A DNA stretch of 49,038 bases from positions 65,756 through 114,793 of the forward strand of contig NMRA01000546.1 of NCBI GenBank assembly GCA_002633005.1, given 5' to 3'. The notes beneath the pieces were generated by a model. The model had not been told where the DNA came from and made no database searches. It saw nothing but the letters and a program-made list of their open reading frames with translations. Position numbers and translations under genes: made by a program. Each line of letters starts with the position of its first letter. Positions within the stretch are counted from its first letter, which is position 1. This document shows, piece by piece, positions 1 to 12,900 of the stretch. This stretch comes from Phoronis australis. Lineage: Eukaryota > Phoronida > Phoronidae.

Positions 1-299
1 ATCTTTCTAAGGGCCCAAGGGCAGGAGTTTTTCAATCGGTCCGCTTTTACAATGGTTGGTGGCCCACGTTTTGTAAGTCTTCTGGAAAAAACTTTTTGAG
101 AATACTTTTAAAGGCCTAACATGGTGCTAAAATGATCATATTTACATCTAAGATACGTGTATTGACGAAAAACATCAAAATACGGTGTAATAGCATACCC
201 ATACAATAGCCACATCACGGACTCCTTTAGCGCCAAAAATTTGAGATGGCGCTTGCACTAACCGAAGTCTATGAAATCATCGTTACAACGAGTTGACTT

Positions 300-790
300 T
301 CACCGAGTCTCCATCGTATTGGAATCAGCGATGACTGGCAGTTTAATTTAGTGCAAAATACGTGGAAAATCCAGGAAACACATTAGTTGTTTATTTCATG
401 TCAATATGTATTAAAATCGATCGTTACCTTTATACTTTTTATTTAATTATTTAGCACACATTCCAACACGAGCCCGTATGGGAATCTCTGGGAGGTTGAC
501 AGGGTCGCCGAAACAGCCGGAAAAAAGTCTTCGTCTGAGTTATTATAAGGCAAATTCACAATGTTTATTATAAAGTGTCATTTGCTTTACACAAAAATTT
601 TGATGTTAAAAGCTTTGCAATTATGTCTTCTTGAAGCCGAAGGCGTGAACGCTGCGCGATTCAAATACATGTACGGGCCTCTGTCGAGGGTGTCTCCTAT
701 AAAGGAATCGGAAACAAAAGGCCGTTAAATTTGGTGCAAAATACGTGGAAACGGTACAGCACATTAGCTTGATCATTTCGAACAAAGCAA
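300..790 (+). repeat. Diverged direct repeat, two copies of about 110 bp
   Basis: Copy one lies at about 300-415 and copy two at about 676-790. Both contain the string GTGCAAAATACGTGGAAA (starting at 351 and 734) followed by a related CACATTAG stretch, and the sequence upstream of it is also recognisably related. Function unknown; it looks like a decayed local duplication. Confidence 0.5.
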
Positions 791-1562
791 TTATATTCAA
801 ATTCACTGAAAATTTTATATTATAAACTTAATTTTCAAAATAATTTGTCTTGAAATCCTGCGACCAGTAGTCGGCGCGATTTTGACTCGGTCAACCTCAA
901 AAGATTGAAAATTTTATAGCAACACAAAGGTTTCGAGTATATGCAATAAAAAGCTATGAAATGAAGTCTAGATTGCATGAAAACCTACCGAATTATAAGG
1001 ATTTGTAATCAATCAAAAATATATTTCCATATGGGCCGACAGTATCCGATTTCCGTTAGGCTTACGGGAACAAACCAGAATCAGAATATTCCGATTTGGG
1101 CCGGAACAGTAACACAAAACGTCGAAGTGCTCACGTCAGATCTTAATTGTAGCCAGCCAGTTACTTGTTTGAAGACTGTCGCCAAAATACAGCTAGGCCT
1201 ACGCGACACTGTGGATTTAGTTCCGTTAGACCACGTTATTTCATAGAGGCCGGGTACGAGTACTGTTAGTCACCTTAATTAGTCTCTGTAGTATGCAAGA
1301 AGCAAAAACAAAAATTTTATGAACAGTACTTGCATTTATGATGTTAAAAAGATGTTTTAGCCGCTGGAGGCTATCTTTAACAGATCAGATTAATCCTGGT
1401 GTTTTTTTACTTATTTTACTAGAGAGTTCCTAAAATTTAAGAGGTTATTGTATTTAGAGCTGCACACTTTTAAGAAATTTCACTTTGAAGTAGCGTAATA
1501 TTCACCGAAAAAAATCAATTGTAGGCTGTCTGATACACGTTGTACCAGACATGCGCAGGCCT

Positions 1563-1717
1563 AGCATATTTTAATGCTTTATTATTATATGGTTAAAACC
1601 GAGCTGAGTAGCTAGGAACCTGGCTCAAGAGTTCAGCAGTGTGACTCGCAGGTTTGACTCGAACCCACGACCTGAGTACAGAAAGCGGGCACTTATCAAA
1701 CAGGCCACCCTGCCTCC
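1563..1717 (-). mobile_element. tRNA-derived SINE, copy 1 (minus strand)
   Basis: The reverse complement starts GAGGCAGGGTGGCCTG, has an A-box-like TGGCCTGTTTGATAAGT (1691-1707) and a B box GTGGGTTCGAGTC (within 1652-1668), then a tail ending in GGTTTTAACC and an AT-rich AATAATAAAGC stretch. It matches the element at 24697-24848 over its whole length in opposite orientation, which defines a dispersed family. Its head is tRNA-like, but the acceptor and T stems are damaged here. Confidence 0.8.
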
Positions 1718-3874
1718 GAAGATCTTAGTGAAGAGTGAAATCATAATAACCAGTCGACGTCACGAACGAGATGGTGACTGCTAAAAGCCCTCTTTTAAAA
1801 ATTTTGTTCATGACAGAACTTGTTGTTTATATTTTCTTATAGACTTGATGGTTTTGACCACAATCACCAACAACTTTTTTAAGGCTGTACTCTACTCACT
1901 TAGCGACATAAATTATTTGCAGGCGTAATAGAAAAAAATTATCAATTTTGAATGTGAAATCCATTTTAAAAAATGTGAATGCAGTATCTTGACAAAGCAC
2001 GATGGCATGCATTCTAAACCTGCCGACGTCACACGAATGGCGCGCGCGATTTGCCACAGGCCCCTTTAGTTCAAGGAACCATGAAGTTTATGTCCCTAAT
2101 GAGTGTCGAAATTGTGCGGAAAAGAAATCTTTGCGTCTTACGTTGAATCAACTTTTTTTTTAAAAACCCCACCTGTAATAACACTTAATAGCATGAAAGC
2201 GTTCAGAAAATCTATCAAGCCCTTGTGTTGGTTTGACTTAGATGCAAGTATATTCAAGGAACATGACCATGGTAACCGACAACTAAGTGGATAAATTAAG
2301 TCAACCGTCAAATTATTCATCAAATTCAATGGTCGATACTTGTCATGTATTGTTTTCCCAATAAACTTGATAGAACAAACCATTTAACAATGCGGTGAAT
2401 TTTAGTTTCAACGATAAAATTATTGGTGTTGAGACAACCACAACTGAGTGACTGTCCCCAATTGACAGCAGGTGAATGGAAATTAGCCCTTGATGTCAAA
2501 AATGCATAAACGGTTGTAATACATGCAATTCATTTTTAGCTATTACGTAATACCCGTGATGTTGAGATTAAATATTCTGTGGGTATTTTTGGTGAAAAGT
2601 TTGTACTTACATCTAGCCTTTTTTAATAGATTGTGAAGTGAAATTGTATTCCAAATTGTAACTTATAATGTCGCAAACCTTTGGGGAGCACGTGCCACCT
2701 GACTTTGGCACCAAGCCAACTTTTACAGCGATTATAATCCCACGTTCCGCCCGAGATTTTGGGAACTCACCAACTATTACAAAAATAACCTCAAAGTGCT
2801 TCTTCAGGTTTCGTCCGGTGGGTTATTTTTGCTCTGTATACACATTTATTCAAAATGAAGCTTTGTGTTAAAATAATAATATTGATAATACTCATAATAA
2901 CACGTAATATAAAACATGTTTTCGTAATTCTAGGACTTTTTTAATTAGTTCCCTTCATGCATTTTCTTACTTTTTGAGGTTTCAGTTAGCTAATACGAAA
3001 TGAAAACCATAAAATCTCAGCAAATAACCATTTTTATGCCAAATACCCACATTGACTCAATAAACGCATTAAACAGAAAACCATGTTTATAATTCAGAAA
3101 GCAACTTTGAAAAAAGAATTTAAACTTGTCACAAACAACTTGCACACACTGTACTTAATAAGTGCGAAATGTACAATGATGCAAAATGTCAGTAGGTGTC
3201 ACTGAAGACAGATAAGCAATGGGCATTGTGAGCACTAACAAGATGTTTAACTCCTGACATGTTTTGATGACTCCAACATCAACAAGAATGAGCTAGTCAG
3301 CCAACAAGACCCTCTGACCAACAAAACTTAAGAAATTATTGAATGTGCATTAAACATTACGGCGTGTCACTGGTCATTAACGTGACAACTGCCGTCTGTA
3401 CCAACTGATCTCGGGCTAATTAAGGACATATCAATAGCATACTCCCCAAAAGGTCCATTACGCGAATGGCCCGTAGATGTAAATAGTAATCCTTTCAGGT
3501 GGAATTTTCTTAGGGATATTCCCTCAAACAGGACAGTTCGCGACCCAATGAAGAGAGCTTCGAAACTGCCAACAAACAGGGGTTCGGGGACAACAAAGAC
3601 TGGGTGAATAGTGACCATAGGGTAGAACCTGAAAATTGGATCCTAGACCTCCACTAGCGCTACCTGCCGGTATGCCTGGAAAATTAAGGCGTAAACAACT
3701 CGGCTGACCGGCATACCCAGAATTCCTTATCGCACACGGTTGATCGATCATCAAACAAGAATCGAGTATCTCCAATAGTAACACAAATGACGTCAATGAG
3801 TTTTTACAATGACGAACCACAACCTGAAAATAACCGTCCCGTCGTACAGAGTTGGCACAGATTAAAAGGCACCT

Positions 3875-3889
3875 TGAAAAAAGATGGCA
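3875..3889 (+). promoter_or_regulatory. Translation-start context of exon 1
   Basis: TGA at 3875-3877 is in frame with the ATG at 3884-3886. The bases around the ATG (AAAAAGATGGC) give a purine at -3 and G at +4, a favourable animal initiation context. This fixes the likely N-terminus if the exon is transcribed from upstream. Confidence 0.55.
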
Positions 3890-3949
3890 GCAAAAAAGGC
3901 AAGACGCGAACCTAAAAGATACCTCCTCACCGAAGATGAAAAGAAAAAG
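3884..3949 (+). CDS. Exon 1: start codon and basic N-terminus (residues 1-22)
   Basis: ATG at 3884 has A at -3 and G at +4. An in-frame TGA at 3875-3877 excludes upstream extension in this exon. The 22 codons begin MAAKKARREPKRYLLTEDEK and end at AAG, followed by GTAGGT as donor. The segment is lysine/arginine-rich and has no signal peptide, which agrees with a cytosolic N-terminus. It ends in phase 0, like the next nine exons. No homology was recognised. The assignment rests on start context, donor and frame compatibility with exon 2, so an alternative or non-coding first exon elsewhere remains possible. Confidence 0.7.
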
Positions 3950-6900
3950 GTAGGTACAGTGTCTGTGCTTTTGTCAATCGTATGTTTGACCTTGAATACC
4001 TAATGTACAACGCTGTTAACCCGCAAGCCCGAATTTCCGTGAACAGCAAGAAATCGAAGCCTTCAGCGACTCATGAAAAGGCATCACTAAAACTTGCGAA
4101 TTCGAAAAGGATACACGTACGTTTGCTTGTTACTTGAATTGGTCTGGGAAACATAATTATTTTACAAACAATGTTAAGAAATCAATTTTACAAGAGTAGA
4201 AACATGCCTTTTCATGTATTTATCCTAAACAGGGGGAGGGGGTATGGATATTTTGAAATCCAACGCACGTCGTATTCATGCAGATCACTGTTATATTGCA
4301 AATTTACAAAAAGAAAAAGACATCCGAGTGCTCATTATGCCCTCACCGTTGAGTCTATCGCAGTTTGTTATTAAACCTTGAGTATCTACACTATACTAAA
4401 GTTGTCCACTGTTATCCTGTTACTGACAAGAATATTTATATAATACTAATGTTGACCACTGTTATCCTGTTACTGACTAGAATATCCATGTTATACTAAA
4501 GTTGTACACTGTTATCCAGTTACTGATTAGAATATCTATATTATACTAATGTTGTCCACTGTTATCCTTTTACCGACTAGAATATCGAAACCCTCAGCGA
4601 CTCAGAGCTATATGTATAACACAGCAAAATTCGTAATATTTTTCCGACTTTATTATAAATCACCTATTCTCATCAAATTACGTCATGAACTGGGAATTTC
4701 CTGACGTCATATAACAGTTGTGTCGGAGCTCAGTGCCGTTTGCATGAAACAGCCCCAAATAAGGAATTGACTAAGTTTTTTCAAATCTCATGTGAGCCTC
4801 TAGATTTGTGAAACCACCGCTTTTTCAGCACTAATTAAACAACCGTTGTAGGGGGCTTCTCAGTGTCATTTGAGAAGTTTATCTAGGAAACGCAGTGAGT
4901 GTGACGTAGACACACACACAGGAGATGTACACCATTGTTCTTAACGTAGTATACATAGTGTTTTCATGTAGTGTGACATAGACACAGTAGGGTACATGTA
5001 GCAGAGGGAGGGGAGCCGACAGAACATTGACAACGGGAATCATCTAAAAATATTGTTTTTCGAAATTGTAGCTGATTTGTAGTTAAATTGAATGAGGTTT
5101 GTATTTAATGTTGCATCTATTTTACTTTTATTAGTGCTAGTGTGCATTTGAGTAGAGAGAGTGTGACATCTAGTAAACGTAGTCCCATCCATCACTAAAC
5201 CTCTGCACGCTATTGTGTAGGCGCACTGGACATCACCAAACCTCTGCACGCTACTATGTAGACGTACTGAACATCACCAAACCTCTGTACGCTACTATAG
5301 TATGTAGACGCACTGAACACTTTTTCACCTAGCGTACCGATGCTGGTTAAGGCATTTATATACTGCTTCGTCACACAGACTAAAAAGATTGGAAAACTTG
5401 AAAACCCAGTTTACTGAAAGTCATTATTCCTATGATGAGAGGGTGTGGTCTCTGTGTCTCATTTGTATTGTGCTTCAAAAATAATTTTAAAAAACTGCGT
5501 TAGATTTTACATTACAAAACTAGAACATATACGCACACGACGGCACTGAAGCAATGAGTGCAGAGAGGAGAAACGGAATTTATAGAATATTTTGTGCTTG
5601 AACATACAGTTTATGTCAAATTGAGGCATCAGTGTTTTGTTACACGAATGTTGATAGACTTTTCAACGAAAGAGTATTTGAAATGTATGGAAATATTTGT
5701 AAAGTAGCACGTGGTTATGAACATTGTAATCATTATTCGTATATTTATGCACGGTAATCGCAGAGACCAAAACTTATATAAAGGTGAAAAACCACGCAGT
5801 GTTAAATTCATTGTTAATTGTGCATTGTTACAGAAGAATGATAGGTTGTCGCTACGTATTTATGTTATTGGCAATATTGTTTACAGTTCACGTTTTGATA
5901 TAAATGTGTGTGCCAAGTTGTAAACGATCAAATGCGCACTTCAAAACTGTGTGCTGATAGGCCGTACCCGGGGTGAATATTTACATTTTAGTTTAGCATC
6001 GCACGGAAGAGGATACGGTGTGTGCATACACCACCTGCTGGTAGCTAGGGGCAGACTAAAGATGTTCTACCGGGTTTTGTCGGCTGGTACAGTTTTCAAA
6101 TATTGGGCAAGTTGGTTGTTTACTAGAACTTAATTTAAGCCTTCACGTGCTTTAAATAATTCATATCTACTGACTCAAAGACTTACGTGGTTCCGCTACG
6201 CGTGTGTATTTGTGTCATGGCCTAAGCTACACTTTAAATAGCTGTAGACGGTAACCGTGTATTCTGTGGCGAGCATAAACTGAAAGAGGCGCTCTGAGTT
6301 GTTCACAGTCGTAACCAGTGACACGTGACTGGAAACATCCATTCACAGATCAGTACTCCTCTATCATCAGGCAAATGTACTGGCAAGCTGAAGATATTTA
6401 CATTCTCAGTAAACTTCCCAGGAGAACAAGAAAGCTTAAGTAGTAAAATATTCACATGTCGCGGCAGTGGAACATTACTCCGGCGTTATTGGGGATTCTA
6501 AGGTTGCTTCTGAGAAAACTGCCAAGCTGGAATATTAAAATAGCTGTAAAATTTGGCTAATGAAGGTAGTTGAATTGACCCGTTACTAGTGTCACTTGCT
6601 ATTTTGCAGACAGCTCTTCACTGATTGGTTGAGGTAACTGCCTAAGGTCTAGTTTTTCAAAAACCTTTCTCATACCCTTTGTCAGCACATGAAAGACAAC
6701 AAAGCGCTCTTTCATGTGTACAACGCTCGATGACAACTGCCATTTGCACAAGCGCGTGGTCCGGGGTCGATAATTCAACTCTTTTACTTGCCGTGTGACT
6801 AGAACGTTGTAACCTGGCGTGCTGTCAGTAGCGCTAGGACCTACGCTAGGACCTACCTAAAATCTAACCAGAATCACGTGTTCTCTTTGAAAATACACGG

Positions 6901-9900
6901 CAATACCTCACGCAATATGGTGAAGTCTTGCTTTTTAACGGGGGTCCTAGCGTTACTGAACGAGAGGCAGGTTCAAGTAGATTCACCCGCCCGCGTTGAA
7001 TAGTACTGTATATGCAATGGGATGTAACCCTGCCAATACACGTTGAATTGTATATGCAATGTGATGTAACCTGCCAATACACGTTGAATTGTATATGCAA
7101 TGGGATGTAACCCTCCCAATACACGTTGAATTGTATATGCAATGCGATGTAACCCTGCCAATACACGTTAAATTGCATATGCAATGCGATGTACCCCTGC
7201 CAATACACGTCGCTTTTTGACACCACCAAAATCAAAATCAGGAAGCCATCAAATGCGACCAACAACGTTAATCCTAACTGTTTGTCTATTACCCGTGTAC
7301 CTACATGCATGTGCTCCTATAGCATTCAGTACATACATGTATGTTTTCCTCTTCCAAGGCATACTGACTGTGCTGGAGCTTTACCGGAATGTTGATTCAT
7401 TTTGACTTTCCATTAGTGGTCAACAGTAATACATGTAGTTTCAACAAGTCGACACATCTCGCACTAAAAGTCAGCATTTATTTGTCCACCACACCCCACA
7501 TATCTGTATGTTTTTGTAGACAGGGATAAAGTACGCATTGATATTTTACTTGTGAATATTTTTCAAAATGAAATTAACCGTATTTCGAAACACTGATTTT
7601 TGCAAAACAGTAAAACAGCTTTGTCCCTTCACAGTGAAAATGTAGACAACTGATAGTTGGAGGAGACATTCGCTTTAAAGAAAAAGATTAGTGTATAGAA
7701 ATCTTCTACTGATTATCGTCCAAGCATTTCAACTGTATGATCCAAAGAGATTCATCGGTGTCACGGCGGCCTTACAGATTGTTCTTTTTTCAACCATATT
7801 CGCTCTGTGTTTCAGAATTTGAAAGGTATATATATACCCGTGTTTTGTATGAAAATAACTTGACGTAAAACCAGTCATTATTCAAGCAGTCTGATCTCAC
7901 TGTCTCTCGATATATTTCTCCCATTTCTAGATCAGTGAGAAATGAGAGAGGGTGCTCGACTGCAGCGTTGTAATCACGTGGACATTAGGATGCTAAACCA
8001 TTTAGATATTGAACCCAAAAAAGTGACTGATATGCGAGGGAGCAGTTTTCATGAAAAGGTCCAAGGAAAGTTTATGAACTGCATTTCTATTGGTGTTTGA
8101 AATAGACAAATGTAGTACACATTTTCCGGTGAAATTGTGTACTCCAAAATGAGTTTTTTGTGGAAAATCCAATCGACAAAAGTTCTGTTTTGTTGGTAAC
8201 TTTGTCAATAAATCCCCTTCAAGGGTTTTTGTTGGAACTGATATGCGCTACCTTTGTAAGGAGGCAAGTTCTAAAACTTTCACCCATCTGAGCGTCACGC
8301 CTCCGGTAACAATCCAGTTTACTTTTTCAAATAACAGGCAACGCTGCTTACGCCCTATATGTAGATCTTTGTTTTCTTTCACCTTCATAAGGGTCGTATT
8401 CTCGTTCTAGCGATGATCTACAAAAGTCAATGTGGAATTCACAACACCGCGTTGTGACAACAAATACTCACTGAACATAGTGGTCCGGGAAAATTTGTTA
8501 CTAGTTAACTCCACCATCTCCCCCAAAACAGCTGGAGCTCTCAGTACATGAGCGGAGTATCAAAGCGTATTTGGACATATGGCAAAGTTTTACGTAATTA
8601 TGCATGTGCCCACTGCCAGGAATAATTCGAAGCTCTTTGAGACCTACATGAAACAAATAATTTCATTCGGTTACGCTATATAATATTTTCAAAAATTATT
8701 TAAAGGCCGATGCTCTTTTATTCATCTATTGTATAAAATGCATAGTTTGCACAAACTCCGTCTTCCCAACTCCACTACAGACCTTCGTTGGCCCGTTTCG
8801 GCACTGCCTTGGTCCCAGGTGTTGCACCGGCCCCCTATTTGGATTCAAGGTGTTCTAGGAAAAAGCAGGCATGCGAATGTAGTTTTTAGTGGCTCAGATT
8901 TCCAGCGCCCCATGCGCTGGATCACCGGTTCGGGTACGACACTAATATCGTAAATGCGGGGATGCTCAAACAATGTTTAAATGGCACTTGGAAGTATGAA
9001 GCAATGAAATGACTCGATGGCGATAGCACATGTACCCTGGGTGAAATATAATTCATATTGGTTCGTTATTATTTTCAGGTTATAAAAGCAGTGGAAGATG
9101 GCGACTGTGCGCCTATTCAGAAATTGATCAAGAATAAAAGGAACCTTAACCAACCACTGTACAGATATGTAAGTATGCATACTTGAACACTCCCCTAAAA
9201 TGAGCCTTGAAAATATTTTTTACAACCGTTACCTTTCAAATTAAATGACTTTATGTTGAATATTATGTTTGTCGCCAAAACATGTTAACAATTTTATTGC
9301 CATAGCAGATGGGATTAATCGATTCCATCACTTTGTTGTCTATTAGTTACAAAAAAACATTTAATTTTATTCATTTGTTATTGGGTTTGACGTACACGTA
9401 ATTTGACCTCATATGACCTTGAGGTTCCCTACCATTAACATAAATATTCATTTCTCAATCTGATCACTTTTTGGACTTTGCGCTTTCAGAGAAAAGAAGT
9501 CTTAAGTGCTCCTCTCGCGGTCCACCAGTTACTGAGAGAGCTAGTGTTAGTGTTAAAACGTTATTATCAATTGCATACTGAGCATAACCTGGGCAAAGAC
9601 AGGACGACATTCTTTCTATTACGAATGCTAAGTTCAGTCGCTACATGTATATAGAGCTCCTACAAATACGCATACTATTTACTTTTGTCTAGAATCTTTT
9701 GGAATATTGTGAGTCCAATCCCGTGTTTGCGAGTCATTGAACGGTGTTTGCAAGTACGTGAGTCGTGTTTTTACGTCCGTGACCTTGTTTAGGGAGTCCG
9801 TTAACCGTGCAGTTTAGATACATGCCTTGTTTTTGTTCCATAAACGTATTATCAATGTCGTAAATCATGAGAAGCTGACACGTAAACAAAACCTCTGCAT

Positions 9901-12900
9901 ACTTAAGTAATTTGGCCATTCGCAGTACCCGCGGTAGCGGGACTCAGTTCAGACACTCAACTGAGCAAAATTATATATCATGCCGCAACCTCAGACTTCA
10001 CTATGTAACTTATCACAAACACATTCTTAATTCTCAGATTTTGAGGATTAACGAAAGTCACGATACATAGAATTATGCAAATCTATCTGTGACTCGTCTG
10101 ATGCTACTTGGTACGATAAGGCTAAATCAGTGGTTAACTCATGGCCTCCACTGGGGGGAGGGGGTGGGGGGTGTGCTGTCTGGACGTTAAACTAGTACAT
10201 GCGCGCCCAGCCTTCAATATGGGGCCTCGAGTTCCTGACTTTGTGGACCTCATGGTAACAAAAATAGTGGGCGGACTAAAAAAAAACAAAAAACAGACGG
10301 GAGCACCATTGTAAATTACGCGTTTGCCCAAGTTTAACGGACTGATGCCTCGTTTTCTCGGACTTTTTGTCTCTCTGGGGCGGACCTTTTAGTCCAGTTC
10401 GGTGCGCGCATGTAGTGTACAGTGTACACGTAACTTGCCCCACTTTGAACATCTTAATTACTCCAGATACTGTTCAGGAAAAAAATCATTTTGCAACTGA
10501 ACAGAATTTGAAAATATTCAATGCAAATTTCTGCAAGATACAGCATGATCTCGAAGAATTGGACAGTTCAGTCAAGTTATCGCTCTCATTTGTGGACCCG
10601 CCTGCAAATTACTCAGACTTTGTGGTATCTATCTTAGTATAGTATGATTTGTGCGAGTAGAAGAATATAATGATAGCTCAAAATTTTATGTCTGCTTGTT
10701 TAAAATATAAGTTGCAATAGTTTCAGTAAAAACTCATATTTTGTCAGCTGAAAAAGAGGTCGTTTGCCTATTAGTGGACTTAGAGTTGTAAACATCACTT
10801 TTTTCTGTTTTTTTGCGAAATAAACAGGACGCGTTTTCAAACAGGCCGTTACTTTACATTTCCGAATTATGATCCCCTGCCAGGACTCGCCCTTGCGCGC
10901 AAACAACAAAACCAAGTAGTGTCGCAATGGGATCTACTATCTGCATAGGCATCTCACCATAGGGGTTTAGGGGGGAGGCGGGGTGGCAGTAGCCCCCTGT
11001 TTTCAGTGCTTCGCCACCCAAGGACTACGGGCGGTGCTCCTCAAGGGGTTTGCGTGCTATAGATCCCACTTTCTTTAGTGTTGCGCTACCCATGATCTGG
11101 GATATTATGATTTTATAATCAGGGCAATTAACATGTTTTTCCAAGACAAAGTTTGGTGAATTGATCGTTTCAGAATTATTGGAAACGTCACTGTTTTGTG
11201 ACGTTTTATCACGTGCTCCGGAGTATTCCTCAACACATCCGAAAATTTGCAAAATTATACCTAGGTAAATAAAACAAAATACATTTCAACAAAACGCGTC
11301 AAAAACCCATTCCGCATTATTTCATGTTTTTGCGATACATGTATGTTTACAAATGTTAGTCGTTTATAGTTCCGTTCTCTGTTAGTGTTCTTTTGAACTT
11401 AATTTGGCAAGAACAAAATAATTGTCGGACCCACATGAGTTGCTTCAAATTTGCATGGTTTTTGCCGAGAGGTGTACATGTAAAAACCTAGAACGGTTAT
11501 GTTGAAAATTCCAAATAGCATATTGCGACTTGATATGAGTGGCCAAAATGTCAGCTTGCGTGAAACGTTATGTATGTAGAGTGGTACAATAGTAACGTGT
11601 CAAGAATGAATGGCAAATGTAGTGATATACAGTGGCAGGTATAGGATATCATAAGGGGGGGTGTGACATTTTTGTCTCGGGCAAATGCGACCACGCCTGC
11701 ATGCACTTACCCAGCATAAACCGGAATTCAAACCTTCAACTGAAAACAAACCACTAAAAAAAAGATTCCGCTGTTGGTCTGAGCCCTCCGCCACACGCAC
11801 AACCAAATTTAAACTACGCTCATTGTTAAATATTGTCTCATCAGCATGTTCATTACGGCGATTAATTAATTAACTCAATATTTCCTCACGCAATGAAGTT
11901 GGCTTGATTTCAATCCTGCGGCATGTTTAACTGCTAAATTGTGCATCAGGTTTTGAAAATAGTAGTGAAGTGCAGTACAGTGTTGACGTCCAAATGCATG
12001 TTTAATTATTGATTTCCAGTCTTCTCGTAATAAATGGATTAATGTTCACGTGACGCATTGTACTTGTGGGGTGATTTTTCATAAACGACGAAATTTTAAA
12101 GATTTATTGACGTGTAGATATTTTTCAAACAGGCAGTTGTTTTAATGTTCAACATGTTATTATAATTTTTGGTATGGGTGCAATGTTCTAGTACGCATTA
12201 CTTTCCATCTGTACCTATTTTTATTTACTTTGTCCGTTTATTAACCGAGTGGTCCAAGTAGCCGTCCGCTAGTCGAGACGTAAATAAAAGTGCGGCTTAT
12301 GTTCAAGATGTGGATTTTTTTGTGATCCGTGTTTGCTTGTAATAAAAGAAATCGTGATGTACCCTTTGCATATGAAATTCGTTGAAACCTCAAATTTTAA
12401 CATTTCCCTCTTTAAACACCATTTTAGGTTAAACTATCGATCATCTAAATTTCTGGTACAAATTAGAAAATTGCAACCATGAACAAAACACCATTTAAAA
12501 CGTCTGCACGTCAAACGAATGTCAAACTACTCAAATAGAAGAATTATAGCTTCATGGTGATTGGCCATCGTCTCTTTAATTGGTTCATTGTGATAAGGAA
12601 ATGCCCTTTTAAATATATTTAAGAACAGGCAAATGTATTAATTCATCACGTGTACACGTGAAAACTGTATCCTACGGCAAAGCGCTATTTTCAAAAGCAA
12701 CGGTTCTTCGTCTACTAAGCCATAGTCCAGTGACCCGTCATTTCAAGACGGATAAGATCAGAACCCTAACCCTAACCCTAACCTTTACCCTAACCCTAAC
12801 CCTTACCCTAATCTGAACCCTAACCCAAACCTAACAAAAACGACTAAAAACATTAAACTTTCATCCGTTTACCGCTTTTTAAAAGAGCCTTGCAGTTTTC

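Larger units (their letters stand above)
1..3883. other. Upstream region without a recognisable gene
   Basis: Only short unrelated open frames occur on both strands. The region holds a SINE copy (1563-1717) and a diverged direct repeat (about 300-415 and 676-790). The promoter of the gene starting at 3884 must lie here or in an unseen upstream exon. I see no convincing TATA box or CpG-rich block near 3800. Everything else looks like unique AT-rich intergenic DNA. Confidence 0.6.
3950..9078 (+). other. Intron 1 (5.1 kb)
   Basis: GTAGGT to CAG. No coding segment recognised. It holds three minisatellites (4382-4586, 5190-5318, 7007-7212) and a short TIR element (6825-6958). The remainder shows no structure I can name. 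Confidence 0.7.

Noticed and set aside
977-1246. 89-codon plus-strand open frame upstream of the gene
   Set aside because: No similarity, no good initiation context, no splice continuity with exon 1.
6864-7310. 148-codon minus-strand open frame with 14-residue repeats as a gene
   Set aside because: The frame is created by a 42-bp minisatellite whose period is divisible by three. It has no recognisable domain, and non-repeat flanks are short.
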